Source: Clitoria ternatea (Eukaryota > Streptophyta > Magnoliopsida > Fabales > Fabaceae). Taken from it: 64,000 bases of DNA. The stretch is taken from NCBI GenBank assembly GCA_037962975.1, contig CM075673.1:163576667-163640666 (forward strand), written 5' to 3'. The translations under genes were made by a program, and so were the position numbers. The notes under the pieces were generated by a model. It saw nothing but the letters and a program-made list of their open reading frames with translations. It ran no database searches and was not told the DNA's origin. Every line of letters begins with the position of its first letter. The stretch's first letter is position 1. Positions 20,156-30,456 of this stretch are shown in pieces.

Positions 20156-22823
20156 ATGCGCCCTAGAGCTGGACACGCTGGTCCTTCAAATAGAGGGAGG
20201 TTTGGCTCTCGTGCCCCCCTTAGCCACCGTGGTGGGAGGATTCCAGCGAATCCTCCTGTGGCTGGGCGCCATCGCTCAGAGAGAGCCGAAGCTTCTTCCT
20301 CACGAGCGTCTTCTTCATCTCGTCGCTCTGAGGTTCCCCTTGGTTCGAGGGCTACCAGCCGCTCTGATGAGGGGTCAAGTGCTGAGGGTTATCTCTCTGA
20401 CGATGTTGCTTTTTATCACAGCACCTACGCATTCCACCGCGCCTGCACAACCATGGATCTTCCAGGACGTGGAAAAATGCCGTTTCTCCGCTCTGCTGAA
20501 GGGTGTGTCAATGTTGTGGCACACCGGCTTGATTGGGAGAAACTTAACAGGGAAAAACCTTACTGCTGGGTGGAAGAGGAGTTCTTAGAGATCCCTTCGC
20601 ACCATGCAAGCGAGGAGGAGCGCACGGTTTCTTTTCGCTGTAAGATATACTCGGATAAGAAGTACAAAGCATGATACGCTGTGATGGCTCCGCATCCTTC
20701 TGAAAGAATATGCCACAACGTCCCTGACGCGCGGTCGGTCTACATGTACGACTTCGTTTTCTTAAAGCTGGGGGTGCGCTTTCCACTGACGGATTTCCAG
20801 ATGGCCGTCCTGCGTTTCTTAGACTGTGCCCCCTCACAATTACATCCCAACGGTTGGAGTCTTGTCCGGGCTCTGGAAGTCTTGGGGGAGCATTTTGGCT
20901 TCTCCGCCACTGTGGCCAAGCTATTTTACTATTGCCAAGTGGTCCGCCGAGCTAATAAGAAGGGCGGCCTTGGGTTCATTACACTCCGTAGTGACTCAAG
21001 GGTTGTAAATTTCAAATCTTATACGGAATCCGCAAAGGTAGATGGGCGCTCCTTCAAGCACTACTACACGCGGGTCCGGATTCAACCAAATAAGCCGGTC
21101 TTCTGGCGAAATAAAGAGGGGTTTACCAAGTTTCCCCTTAGCTGGACGCACGAGCATTTTCTCCTTATGAGCCGTGCTTATTATACAGATGAGAGTGAAC
21201 TTTCCCCTCATTCTGTTGAGGTCTTGAGCGCCCTGCAGACGGCCTCAAAGACCCTCAAAGGGTTTTCCAGCCGTCTTCTCTTGGCCGAGGAAGACATCAA
21301 AAACACCTACCTCCATAATATTCGCTCTTATTCTCCTTGTGTTGTATGGTTATACCGTTCTAGTTATTTTCCTTCTTGTATGCTTATTCAACTCTTTTTG
21401 TTTTGCAGAACAAATTGAAAAGGCCTGCCCAGAAATGTTGTCGCTAAGGTCCATGATGGCTGACGATGACTCCTCTTCTGAAGAAAATGAAATCCAGGCG
21501 AAGAGGAACGCCACCAAAACTCCCCTCATTCCTCTGACTTCTGCAGTAGGAGATGAGGTTCCTCTCTTCGAGGAGGAGGAGACCGAAGAAGCATCTGAGG
21601 CCGCTGGAGCGGGTGGCGAAGAGGCCGTCCCAGAGAAAAAGAGGAAGAAGAGGCATCTTGTAAAGAAGGCCAATCAAGAGAAGCCCTCCTCTGATGACCC
21701 TGCGAAGAAGCGTCAGAGGACGGCCGAAGACGCTGAATTGAAGAAGGACAAGGGAAAGAAACCCGTTCCTGAGTCTTCTGCCCCTTCTTCTCATAATGCT
21801 TCGGAACCGGACTCTGGGAATGGTCCTCCTCCAGCATTCGATCCTCCACGTGACTCCTTACTTTCTCCTTACTTGTGGTTTCAAGGATCCATGCCTCCTA
21901 CTCTCCCAAAAGCACGGTATTGCCTCCGCCCTTCCCTCGATGCTGCTGGAGTCCGAGGTGCTTGTAAGGCTGGCCGTTGGCAGCTTGATGAACTGTCTGG
22001 CCTGCTTGAGTCCCTGAGCGAGAAAGCTGACTATATGGATCAGGTTGAAAAACTTGAGACCGAACTCGCAGTGAAGGAGAAATGGGCAGCCAAGCAAGCT
22101 GAAGTTCGCAGGGGAGTGGAATCGGAATTGGAAAAAACTAAAGAAACACTCCAGAGGAAAACTGAAGAGGCAAGCAAAGTTCATTTTGCGAATAAGGCCC
22201 TAGAACGGGAAGTTGCCGACCTCCAAAATAAGAACAAATCCATACCCCTCCTTGAAGAAGAATTACAACTGGAGAAGAAGAGATCGGCTAAGCTTGCTGA
22301 CGATCTCAAAGTTATGGAGGATGGTCGCAACAAGGACCTTGGGGAGTGGGAGTCTATTCGGAAGGAGATGCAAGCCCAAATTGATGAACTCAAAAATGGT
22401 GGTGCGAGTGCTGGGCCTTCAGAAGAGGATTACGCCAAGGTTCAAAGAAGGCTAGCTGCTGCAAAGGCCAAGGCTGCCAAAGCCTTGGATATATGCAAAA
22501 ATGTGGCGTATGAATCTTTCGGTCTGGCCCTTCATCAAGTCTACTATCGTAACCCTGGAATAAAGCTGAATTTATACGGATTAGATCCGTTCTTTGAGTT
22601 CCATGGGGGAAGACTTGTAGAAGTTCACAAGGACGGATCGCACCATGAACCCAATGCATCTCTATACGAACTGCCTCCCCTCCCAGAAGGTCAAAGTATG
22701 GAGCCTACATCGTCCACTGCTGCCTCTGGAGCTAAAGCACAAGAAGATGCCCAAACTGGGGCGGAGGACCAAACGGAGAAGGCGGGAGTATCCACTGTGG
22801 AGGATCAAGCAACGGCCTCTTAA
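20156..22823 (+). pseudogene. Antisense ORF (aORF) of element A, Transposase_28-like domain plus coiled coil, one intron
   Basis: Extra antisense ORFs downstream of pol are known from Tat elements; their function is unknown. Exon 1 (20156-21314) starts MRPRAGHAGPSNRGR with a Ser/Arg-rich N-terminus. A conserved domain follows (residues about 175-290), with SVYMYDFVFLKLGVRFPLTD and CAPSQLHPNGW, resembling Pfam Transposase_28, a plant Gypsy-associated family. The intron is 21315-21408. Exon 2 (21409-22823) carries an acidic, Lys-rich, NLS-like segment (KKRKKRHLVKK-type), a long coiled coil (about residues 600-750) and a conserved end LNLYGLDPFFEFHGG. The predicted length is about 857 residues. 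Two lesions are visible: TGA at 20672-20674, where relatives have Trp or Cys, and the intron donor GT changed to AT at 21315. The exon phases still match. Expression would be from the plus-strand TATA at 19981. Confidence 0.8.
21315..21408 (+). other. Intron of the element A antisense ORF with a mutated donor
   Basis: The acceptor TTTTGTTTTGCAG ends at 21408. The donor position reads CATAATATT, whereas both copies in element B read CGTAATA/CGTAATT. The intron is 94 bp, against 87 and 82 bp in B, and sits at the same codon and phase in all three copies. Confidence 0.75.
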
Positions 22824-22847
22824 TTTTATGCTTTCACTCATAGCCGT

Positions 22848-22875
22848 GTTCTGGGATCGGCTCCAGCTTTAAAAC
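22848..22875 (+). promoter_or_regulatory. Conserved 3' UTR motif after the antisense ORF
   Basis: GTTCTGGGATCGGCTCCAGC, then TTTAAAA, follows the stop codon by about 25 bp. Equivalent blocks follow both antisense ORFs of element B (46875 and 51389), where the CCGG ends can pair. Downstream is an AATAAG signal-like sequence near 22910. Confidence 0.5.
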
Positions 22876-23530
22876 ATTTTGTAACCTGCATATTTCCTTA
22901 TTTTTGAAAATAAGATTCATTATTACTTTTCCTCAACTGTTTGCATCGAATGTGTGAGTGCTGAATAACTTGGTGTTAAACAAAACACTTTATTATTTCC
23001 AATGCTTTGCGAATCCGTTCTGCGTGGTTACTTAGTTACTTAAAGCGTGCTCATCACACTGGATTAAGATAACAAATTGTAATGAATAAATAACAATTAA
23101 GTTAAAGCACGCCCTGTCCCCAAGTGTAAGTTCATTGGGAAGGGAGAGTTTATCTCAAAGATTACCTTTTAAATTCTCAAAAGATAGAAATGCTTATCTG
23201 TCCTCGAAGATGTAGAGCGGGTACATTAGCTTTCAACCGCTCTGGGATGGATATTCCACAATTGAGGACGGATATTGCCTTTGAATTTTGTATAGCTTTG
23301 GCAAGGGTAAGCTTTATGCCTTTCTCTTGAGGTTCGGTTTGGTCCTACACCTCAAGTCTTCACACGGTGTTCGGTTCGATCCTACTAACCGTACTTGGAG
23401 TTCGGTGCAATCCTACAATCCAAGCCTTCAACACGGGGTTCGGATCAGGGCTAATCCTGAACCTACTGCGCCCGTTACTCGGGGTTCAGCGCGGTTTTCT
23501 CTGTGAACCGGCCTACTGCGCCCAAGCCTT
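22876..23530. other. Untranslated spacer between aORF and gag-pol of element A
   Basis: No coding content recognised. From about 23330 it holds GTTCGGTT(T/C)GATCCTAC-type degenerate repeats that are shared with element B around 52195-52640. Confidence 0.5.
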
Positions 23531-23531
23531 C

Positions 23532-23822
23532 GCATGGGGTTCGGTTTGTGGCCTTGAAAAAGGACCAGCCCTACAACCCATGTTGTCTTCGAATGGGGTT
23601 CGGTTTGTGGCCTTGAGAAAGGACCAGCCCTACAACCCATGTATTCTTCGAATGGGGTTCGGTTTGTGGCCTTGAGAAAGGACCAGCCCTACAACCCATG
23701 TAGTCTTCGAATGGGGTTTGGTTTGTGGCCTTGAGAAAGGACCAGCCCTACAACCCATGTATTCTTCGAATGGGGTTCGGTTTGTGGCCTTGAGAAAGGA
23801 CCAGCCCTACAACCCATTCCAC
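23532..23822. repeat. 59-bp tandem repeat, five units
   Basis: GGGGTTCGGTTTGTGGCC starts at 23536, 23595, 23654, 23713 (TTCGG changed to TTTGG) and 23772. The units contain GAAAGGACCAGCCCTACAAC. Units are nearly identical, so the array is a recent expansion in the pol-aORF intergenic region. Confidence 0.95.
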
Positions 23823-24125
23823 CTCAAAGAATTACATCGTCTGACTTGGGGGGTCTCCCTCCGTTCTTCGAGGAATTATCACATCAACTACAAAATAGGT
23901 AGTTGCGTTCATCCGTCCTGAGGTGTATGCGTATTAAACCACGGCTTTAAATCATAACACATAAGAAAAGTGAGAATGATAGGGCGGTGAAAGTGTATTC
24001 TTATTAAAACTGAATATAGATTACACAAAGAGCATCGTTGGGGCTATGCCTCGTTAAAACCTTCTTGAGAAAACCCAGTGGGAAAAAACTCAAGTAAGGA
24101 AAAAGAGTACACGCCGTCTTACCAA

Positions 24126-27100
24126 CTAGCTGTAATACACTCGTAAATTCTGAGTGTTCCATTTGTTGCGGATTGGGGTTCCATCAAGTTCTTCCAATCG
24201 GTATGATCCCTTTCCAGTCACCTCCGAAACTCTATAAGGTCCTTCCCACGTTGGTGCTAGCTTTCCTTGGTGAGCGAACTTATTCCCCACACTGGCCTTT
24301 CTCAGAACAAGGTCTCCGGTGTTAAAAGCTCTGTACTGGACACGTTTATTGTACCGGAGTGCAGCCTTTGCTTTTATTGCCTGATCTCTGACGAAAGCCT
24401 TTTCCCTCAACTCTTGGAGGACGTCCAGCTCTGATGCTAAGTTGGCGTTGTTATCTTCTGCTGAAAAATACTCAACACGAGCCGATCTTGTTTGTAACTC
24501 AACTGGGATCATCGCCTCAACCCCGTACACCAACCGGTATGGGGATTCGTTAGTTGAAGAATGAGGCGTAGTGCGGTATGCCCATAGAACATGACATAAC
24601 TGGTCAGTCCATCCTCCCTTCGCTTCTCCCAGACGCTTCTTTAACCCCTTTAGCACCTCTCGATTAGCTACCTCTGCTTGCCCATTGGTCTGGGGATGTT
24701 CAACAGATGAAAATATCTGGACTATCCCCAGTCCTTCAAGTAAATCCGTGAACTTTTTGTCTGTAAACTGTGTGCCGTTGTCAGTCACAATCCGCCCTGG
24801 CACCCCGAACCGAGCAATGATATTTTCGTACATGAAACGTCTTGTACGTGCAGAAGTGATATGCACTACTGGTTCTGCCTCGATCCATTTGGTGAAGTAG
24901 TCTACCCCCACAATCAAGTATTTGATACCTCCTGGCGCAGTGGGAAACGGACCCAGAATATCAAGGCCCCATTGGTAGAACGGCCAAGGCACAGCAGATG
25001 AAGATAACTCTTGGGCCGGTGTATGGTGGAGATTGGAGAATTTTTGGTAAGCGTCGCACTTCCTCATGAAGTCTGCGGAATCCTGCTTCACAGTGGGCCA
25101 CCAGTATCCAGCCCTGAGGACTTTTCTCATTAGGCTTCGGCCTCCAGCGTGGTGCCCACATTGCCCCTCGTGTACCTCAGTTAAGACCGCTTGAACTTCG
25201 TCCTCTCTTAAACATGAAAGATACGGGACAGAGAATCCCCTTCTGTAGAGAACACCATCGACCATAGTAAAATATGGCAACTCCTTCTTTACTCGTCTCC
25301 TTTCCTTCTCGTCAGTGGGAAGTTGACCATCAGCCAGATAACGAATATAGGGGATGACCCAAGAATCCTCATATGGATAGCTCACCATGACAGCATTCAG
25401 AGAAGGATACAGAGGTATACTGGGTGATGTCAAAGTGCTTTGAACCACCGTTGTTGTGCTACCAGGCTGCTTTGTACTTGCCAATCTTGACAAGATGTCC
25501 GCTCTGGTATTTTCTTCCCTGGGCACATGCTTGAACTCTAAAACTTTAAATCTACCCTTCAACTCATTAACACAATTCAAGTACAATTGAAGTTGTGGTT
25601 CCTTCGCCTGGTACTCCCCCTGGATTTGCGAAATCACCAGCTGGGAGTCACTGCAGAGTGTAACTGCTGATGCTCCGATGTCAATCGCCGCACGGAGGCC
25701 TGCCAAACATGCTTCGTCTTCAGCTTGATTGTTGGAGGTCTTGAAATTGAATCGGAGGGAAATTTCTAAGTGTACGCCGTCATCACTTTCTACCACCACA
25801 CCTGCTCCACAACCTTTGCTGTTCGACGAACCGTCGACGTAGATGGTCCAATGCGCTCGAGGGGTGGCCGGGTCTGCCCCAGTCATTTCCACTACAAAAT
25901 CAGCCAACACTTGCGCCTTGATGGCTCCTCGAGGCTCATATGAAATTTCAAATTCAGATAGCTCAATAGACCATTTTATCATCCTTCCAGCGAGGTCCGG
26001 TTTGCTGAGCACTGAACGGAGTGGCAAATCCGTTCTCACCAATACTGGGTGCGCATGGAAATAAGGCTTCAGCCGTCGTGACGCCCACACAACTGCCAGG
26101 GCGGCTTTCTCAATCTTCTGATACCTTCCTTCCGCCCCCTGAAACGTTTTACTAGTAAAGTACACCGGTCTCTGCCCTTCAGGGGTTTCTTTCACCAGGG
26201 CTACACCTAGAGCTTCGTCAGATATTGCCAAGTATAAGATTAACGTTTCGCCTGGATCAGGCTTAACAAGAATTGGTGGACTCGAGAGAACGGACTTGAG
26301 CTGCTGGAAGGCTTGCTCTTGTTCCTCTCCCCATTCAAAACTCTTGTGTTTCTTCAACGCTTTATACAAGGGAAGGGACCTGTGTGCCATCTTAGGCATG
26401 AAACGAGCTAAAGCGGCCACTTTCCCATTCAATGACTGGACCTCCCTCAAACATTTAGGACTCTGCATGTCCAGTATTGCTTGACATTTCCCGGGGTTAG
26501 CCTCAATGCCTCGTTGAGTCAACATGAATCCCAAGAATTTTCCTGCTGGAACGGCGAAAGTGCACTTTAAAGGATTTAACCTCATGTTGTACTGCCGAAG
26601 CCTAGTGAAAACTTGGCGTAGATCTTCAATGTGGTCTCCTCCAGCGGGCGTTTTGGCTATGATATCATCAATATAAACTTCAACCAGCCTTGTATGCATC
26701 CCTTCAAAGACTTTGTTAATCATGCGCTGGTAGGTAGCGCCGGCGTTCTTTAGTCCAAAAGGCATGACGGTGTAACAGAAAACACCGCGGTCATTAATAA
26801 AGGCAGTTTTCTCCTGGTCTCCCTCCCACATCGGAATCTGGTTGTACCCCGAATAGGCGTCCATGAAACTGAGATATTGGTAACCAGATGAATCATCCAC
26901 CATGCGATCGATGTTGGGCAGGGGATATGGATCTTTAGGGCAGCAACGGTTAAGATCCACATAATCTGTACACATCCTCCATTTGCCGTTGGCCTTCTGC
27001 ACCATGACTACATTAGAAAGCCAAGATGAATAACGTATCTCCCTTATAAAACCTGCTTTCAACAACTCCTCTGTTTGCTCACAAGCTGCCCTCTGCTTCT

Positions 27101-28286
27101 CCGGTCCCAACCTCCTCTTCTTCTGAGCCACCGGTCTGGTTTCAGGATACACTGCAAGTTTGTGACAACAGAAATCAGGATCCATCCCCGGCATGTCTGC
27201 TGCTGTCCATGCGAAAAGGTCTTTGAATTCCTGCAAAAGGGTTAATAAGCGTTGCTCCATAGCAGACTCCAACTTATCGTTGATGTGCGTGACCTTCTCT
27301 GGGGAATCTCCCAATACGACATCCCTGGAACCACCCTCTGGTGTGGGCTTAGATGGATTGAGTGGATCAATCTTCAATTCCGCTCTGGGGTCTAGGTCAA
27401 TAAGACTGACAGACCCTGCCGCTGTTCCTCCGTCGTTCAACTTCCTCTTCTTGTTGAATACATCCAACTTAACCATGTTGAGGCTCAGATTATAACAATA
27501 TCGAGCCATCTCCTGATCTCCGCGGAGTGAGGACACAGCGTTGTCCTTGTCGATAAATTTGATCAAGAGATGAGGGGTGGATACAATTGCTTCCATAGCG
27601 TTCAATGTTGGACGGCCTATGATACCGTTGTACGGGGATTCCACATCAATCACCAGAATTCTTGACTTGACTGTTCTTGCACCGGGCTCCCCTTCAAAAG
27701 AAATCAAAGTGTCGAGGTATCCCTTGGTGGGTTGCTTGGCTCCGTTAAACGCTGTGAGTTCTTGTGTGTATGGTTGTAAATCTGCATCACTGAAACCCAT
27801 TCGTTTGAAACAATTATAAAAGATAACATCACAAGAACTTCCCTGATCGACGAGGATCCTCTTGATGTCCTTATTGGCTATGACGGCCACAATCACTACT
27901 GCATCATCACCTCCTGGAATTGTTGGGCCGAAGTCATCATCTGTAAACGACACCGTCGGGGCTGTCACTCCGTCCCTGAAAGGGCGGTTATCCCTCGGTT
28001 TACCCTGGACTGACAGAATCATCCTATGGTGGTTCTTTCGTGCTGTGATTGATGTTCCTCCTCCCGCAAATCCTCCAGCTATCATCTCAATCACCTCTCG
28101 TCTGCCCTGTCTCTGCTGCTGGGGCATATTACTTTGTTGGGCACCTTCAGCAATCACTACCCCTTTCTGCTTCTCAGCCGCAGTGAACTTCCTTACTGGG
28201 TTGCGTGTATTATCATCTTCATCATCAGGATCTCTATTCCTTTTCTCCATCCTGTGAGGCTCATCCATAGATTTCTCCTTAAACAA
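24126..28286 (-). CDS. Pol polyprotein of element A: protease, RT, two RNase H domains, integrase
   Basis: 1,386 residues from an internal Met; the true reading frame begins upstream and is separated from gag by a single TAA. Visible domains: aspartic protease with RILVDQGSS (Asp147); reverse transcriptase with RMCTDYVDLN and the YIDD box at 538-541; a connection/degenerate RNase H at about 680-800 (LYLAISDEALGVAL); a second, archaeal-type RNase H with Asp818, Glu856, Asp880 and Asp930; integrase with His1039, His1045, Cys1077, then DDE Asp1109, Asp1169 and Glu1205; and a C-terminal EGPYRV module. Dual RNase H is diagnostic of the Tat lineage. Oddities: the second zinc Cys of the integrase finger is Tyr1080 (CDAY), and Asp857 follows the RNase H catalytic Glu where element B has Tyr. 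Function is copying RNA to cDNA and integration in the nucleus. Confidence 0.93.
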   Translation of the reverse strand: MFKEKSMDEPHRMEKRNRDPDDEDDNTRNPVRKFTAAEKQKGVVIAEGAQQSNMPQQQRQGRREVIEMIAGGFAGGGTSITARKNHHRMILSVQGKPRDNRPFRDGVTAPTVSFTDDDFGPTIPGGDDAVVIVAVIANKDIKRILVDQGSSCDVIFYNCFKRMGFSDADLQPYTQELTAFNGAKQPTKGYLDTLISFEGEPGARTVKSRILVIDVESPYNGIIGRPTLNAMEAIVSTPHLLIKFIDKDNAVSSLRGDQEMARYCYNLSLNMVKLDVFNKKRKLNDGGTAAGSVSLIDLDPRAELKIDPLNPSKPTPEGGSRDVVLGDSPEKVTHINDKLESAMEQRLLTLLQEFKDLFAWTAADMPGMDPDFCCHKLAVYPETRPVAQKKRRLGPEKQRAACEQTEELLKAGFIREIRYSSWLSNVVMVQKANGKWRMCTDYVDLNRCCPKDPYPLPNIDRMVDDSSGYQYLSFMDAYSGYNQIPMWEGDQEKTAFINDRGVFCYTVMPFGLKNAGATYQRMINKVFEGMHTRLVEVYIDDIIAKTPAGGDHIEDLRQVFTRLRQYNMRLNPLKCTFAVPAGKFLGFMLTQRGIEANPGKCQAILDMQSPKCLREVQSLNGKVAALARFMPKMAHRSLPLYKALKKHKSFEWGEEQEQAFQQLKSVLSSPPILVKPDPGETLILYLAISDEALGVALVKETPEGQRPVYFTSKTFQGAEGRYQKIEKAALAVVWASRRLKPYFHAHPVLVRTDLPLRSVLSKPDLAGRMIKWSIELSEFEISYEPRGAIKAQVLADFVVEMTGADPATPRAHWTIYVDGSSNSKGCGAGVVVESDDGVHLEISLRFNFKTSNNQAEDEACLAGLRAAIDIGASAVTLCSDSQLVISQIQGEYQAKEPQLQLYLNCVNELKGRFKVLEFKHVPREENTRADILSRLASTKQPGSTTTVVQSTLTSPSIPLYPSLNAVMVSYPYEDSWVIPYIRYLADGQLPTDEKERRRVKKELPYFTMVDGVLYRRGFSVPYLSCLREDEVQAVLTEVHEGQCGHHAGGRSLMRKVLRAGYWWPTVKQDSADFMRKCDAYQKFSNLHHTPAQELSSSAVPWPFYQWGLDILGPFPTAPGGIKYLIVGVDYFTKWIEAEPVVHITSARTRRFMYENIIARFGVPGRIVTDNGTQFTDKKFTDLLEGLGIVQIFSSVEHPQTNGQAEVANREVLKGLKKRLGEAKGGWTDQLCHVLWAYRTTPHSSTNESPYRLVYGVEAMIPVELQTRSARVEYFSAEDNNANLASELDVLQELREKAFVRDQAIKAKAALRYNKRVQYRAFNTGDLVLRKASVGNKFAHQGKLAPTWEGPYRVSEVTGKGSYRLEELDGTPIRNKWNTQNLRVYYS

Positions 28287-28304
28287 ATACTGCTTCAGCT
28301 TTCC

Positions 28305-29588
28305 TTACCGAATGAGAGTTTCCACCGTATTCTTTAACGCCTTACACTCATCAGTGTTGTGCCCTGTCTGCTCATGGAAAGTGCAGTATTTACGCGGGTT
28401 ACCACCCCTCTTGGCTGGGGCTGGCTTCCTTATACCAAAGACGTTCAGAGTTGGCCAACCAACCTCCCTCATGATTTGTGAGTGCCTGGTGTTCAACGGA
28501 GCATAGTGATCGAACGATGATACGCGCCTATCTCGTGGATGCTGACGAGCATTCATAAAGTCCTCTCTAAAGGCATGCTTCTCGGGCCTTGCTCTCTCCT
28601 TTTCTCTCCGTGGCTGCTGAGCGGGTGCAGAAGGCTTTACTCTTGCTGCAGTTGCCTCTAGATGCATCTCTATGCCCACATATTTGGAAGCTTTCCTTCG
28701 AAACTCCTCGAAGGTTGTAGGTGGGCTCTTTGCCAAAGATAGGGCAAAGGCTGAACCTGGCTGAAGAGCTTCCACTACAATATGGAGTTGTATGGCCTCC
28801 GTGAGGTTAGGGACCAACGCAGCCTCCTTGTAAAACCTTTTCAGGAACTCCTTAAGAGTCTCAGTTTCTCCCTGTCTTATCTGGGCCAGGGTGTGAGAAG
28901 TTCTTGGGATATCCCTGGAGATGACGAAATGGCTTTCGAATGCAGCAGCCATTTCCTCCCAAGAGTCTATAGATCCTGAAGGCAAACTTTTAAACCAGCT
29001 GAGAGCTTCCTCCGTCAACGTCCTTGGGAACATTCTGCACATGACATCTTCGTCTGCTCCCAAATACATAGCTTCATAAACATAAGCATCCAAATGCTTA
29101 GTGGGGTCGGTCTCTCCATTATACTTCCCAATCGACAATGGCTGAGTTATTTGCAAATGTTTTGGAATAACAATACTCATCAACCTTCTTGAGAAAGGGA
29201 CACTAAGCTTGTATGTCCCTGAAGTTACCATCGCCTGCTCCCTTCTCCTGATACTAACTCTATCACCAGAGTCCTGCGTCTGCTCCCTCTCTTCATATGT
29301 GGGGATCTTCGAATACTGGAGGGTGGTAGATCTATCCCTCGCTGATGCATGGTGAGCCTCCTCTGCATGAGACACTACTCTGTCCCCAGCTCCTCCTCTC
29401 TCTCGCCTCAGCTCCATCAGCTCCTCCTTCAGTTGCCTGATAACCTCATCGCGAGGGTCAGGCGTCTGCACTTGCACCATCCTCCGGGTTTGAGTTGCAG
29501 GGGATTCGAAGACGAGTCTCCTCCCAGCCTGTTGATGGGTCATATCCTCCACGTGACCTTCCACGAAATCTCTCCCATCACCTTCCAT
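28305..29588 (-). CDS. Gag protein of element A
   Basis: 427 residues forming the capsid/nucleocapsid of the virus-like particle. The start MEGDGRDFVEG matches the start in element B (MEGEAQDFVEN) and lies about 62 bp inside the LTR. An Arg/Glu-rich N-terminus leads into the retrotransposon gag domain at about 125-270, with LSIGKYNGETDPTKHLDAYV and EALSWFKSLP. A zinc-knuckle-like motif follows near residue 405 (YCTFHEQTGHNTDEC). The frame ends at a TAA (28305-28307) right after ETLIR, where element B reads Glu and continues in the same frame into pol. The stop is therefore most simply a point mutation, though read-through cannot be excluded. Confidence 0.92.
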   Translation of the reverse strand: MEGDGRDFVEGHVEDMTHQQAGRRLVFESPATQTRRMVQVQTPDPRDEVIRQLKEELMELRRERGGAGDRVVSHAEEAHHASARDRSTTLQYSKIPTYEEREQTQDSGDRVSIRRREQAMVTSGTYKLSVPFSRRLMSIVIPKHLQITQPLSIGKYNGETDPTKHLDAYVYEAMYLGADEDVMCRMFPRTLTEEALSWFKSLPSGSIDSWEEMAAAFESHFVISRDIPRTSHTLAQIRQGETETLKEFLKRFYKEAALVPNLTEAIQLHIVVEALQPGSAFALSLAKSPPTTFEEFRRKASKYVGIEMHLEATAARVKPSAPAQQPRREKERARPEKHAFREDFMNARQHPRDRRVSSFDHYAPLNTRHSQIMREVGWPTLNVFGIRKPAPAKRGGNPRKYCTFHEQTGHNTDECKALKNTVETLIR

Positions 29589-29628
29589 TGTGACAACCTA
29601 ACTTCTACGAAAATGGGAATAACTCTAT

Positions 29629-29650
29629 CGGGTCCCACTGGGCGTGCCAA
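29629..29650 (-). promoter_or_regulatory. Primer-binding site of element A
   Basis: On the minus strand TTGGCACGCCCAGTGGGAC follows the LTR end directly. It starts with TGG, complementary to a tRNA 3' CCA. Element B has TTGGCACGCCCGGTGGGAC at the same place. I do not assign the tRNA. Confidence 0.7.
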
Positions 29651-30456
29651 TGAACTGGTCTGGACCGGGGTCTAGGATCCGGTGTGGGACCAGCCACAAG
29701 GATGCAGGTGTTTTTAGGGTTTGCACACCGGAACTGTGTATATCCGATGTATTAATCCGGTCTCTCAGTGGGAGAGGCCGATCTTGTTGTCCTGGAGATC
29801 CTTTACACCAACGATTCGCGTTGTAGGGGGCGAAAGGTGGTGCCACCTGCGTAGATTCTCTGACGCTCAAGTTAGAAGAGTGTATAAACTGAATGAATAC
29901 TCAAGCGTAGTAACAGTAAAGTGTGAGATAGAATAACGATACCATGCATGTGTGTTCATATGGCTTCTTATAGTTGAACGTAAGAGAAAAAATGAGACGT
30001 TGGATGCAGGTGGGTCCCTTATCTCTGATTGCGTGTATATTGTGTCAATCAAAGTGGCTCAACTTTCAGAATGTGTCAGGAGGGTAGGTCAATTATCAGA
30101 GTACAATCCTCTAGAGAGAGGAGAGGATAATCACCTTTTCCGCATAATCTGCTGACACGCCCACTTACTTTCTGAAGCCATTGATGTGACGTATTTTGCT
30201 ACAAACAGTGTCTTCGTTGATAAGTTATCAAAAGGCTCTTCTCTTGCTATGAGGGAAAAGCTAACAATTATATAAATATCCTGTATCAATGAACACAGAA
30301 CCGTTACAGCGAAAATGAATGATGCTGTCATGGAGTGAGGGCGGATGACCAGACAACGGATATCCGGTGTGGTAACGTTGAACCTGGACACCGGTTTTCC
30401 TTATATGAGATCAGTCTGACGTCACAAGTATGGGGGCCGGTATCTAGACCGGATCA
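29651..30456 (-). repeat. Right LTR of element A (5' LTR in element orientation)
   Basis: 806 bp from TGAACTGGTC to GACCGGATCA, followed by the AGGGG target duplication. Transcription of gag-pol would start inside it, leftward. Confidence 0.95.

Larger units (their letters stand above)
18664..30456 (-). mobile_element. Element A: young Tat-lineage Gypsy LTR retrotransposon, 11.8 kb
   Basis: It is bounded by LTRs of 807 and 806 bp and flanked by AGGGG at 18659-18663 and 30457-30461, a 5-bp target duplication. Gag-pol runs on the minus strand, so the right LTR is the 5' LTR. The order in element direction is LTR, primer-binding site, gag, pol (protease, RT, two RNase H domains, integrase), a tandem-repeat region, an ORF in antisense orientation, polypurine tract, LTR. 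The second RNase H and the antisense ORF place it in the Tat lineage. By eye the LTRs differ by one substitution and one single-base indel, so insertion is recent. It sits inside the CACTA element. Confidence 0.95.
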
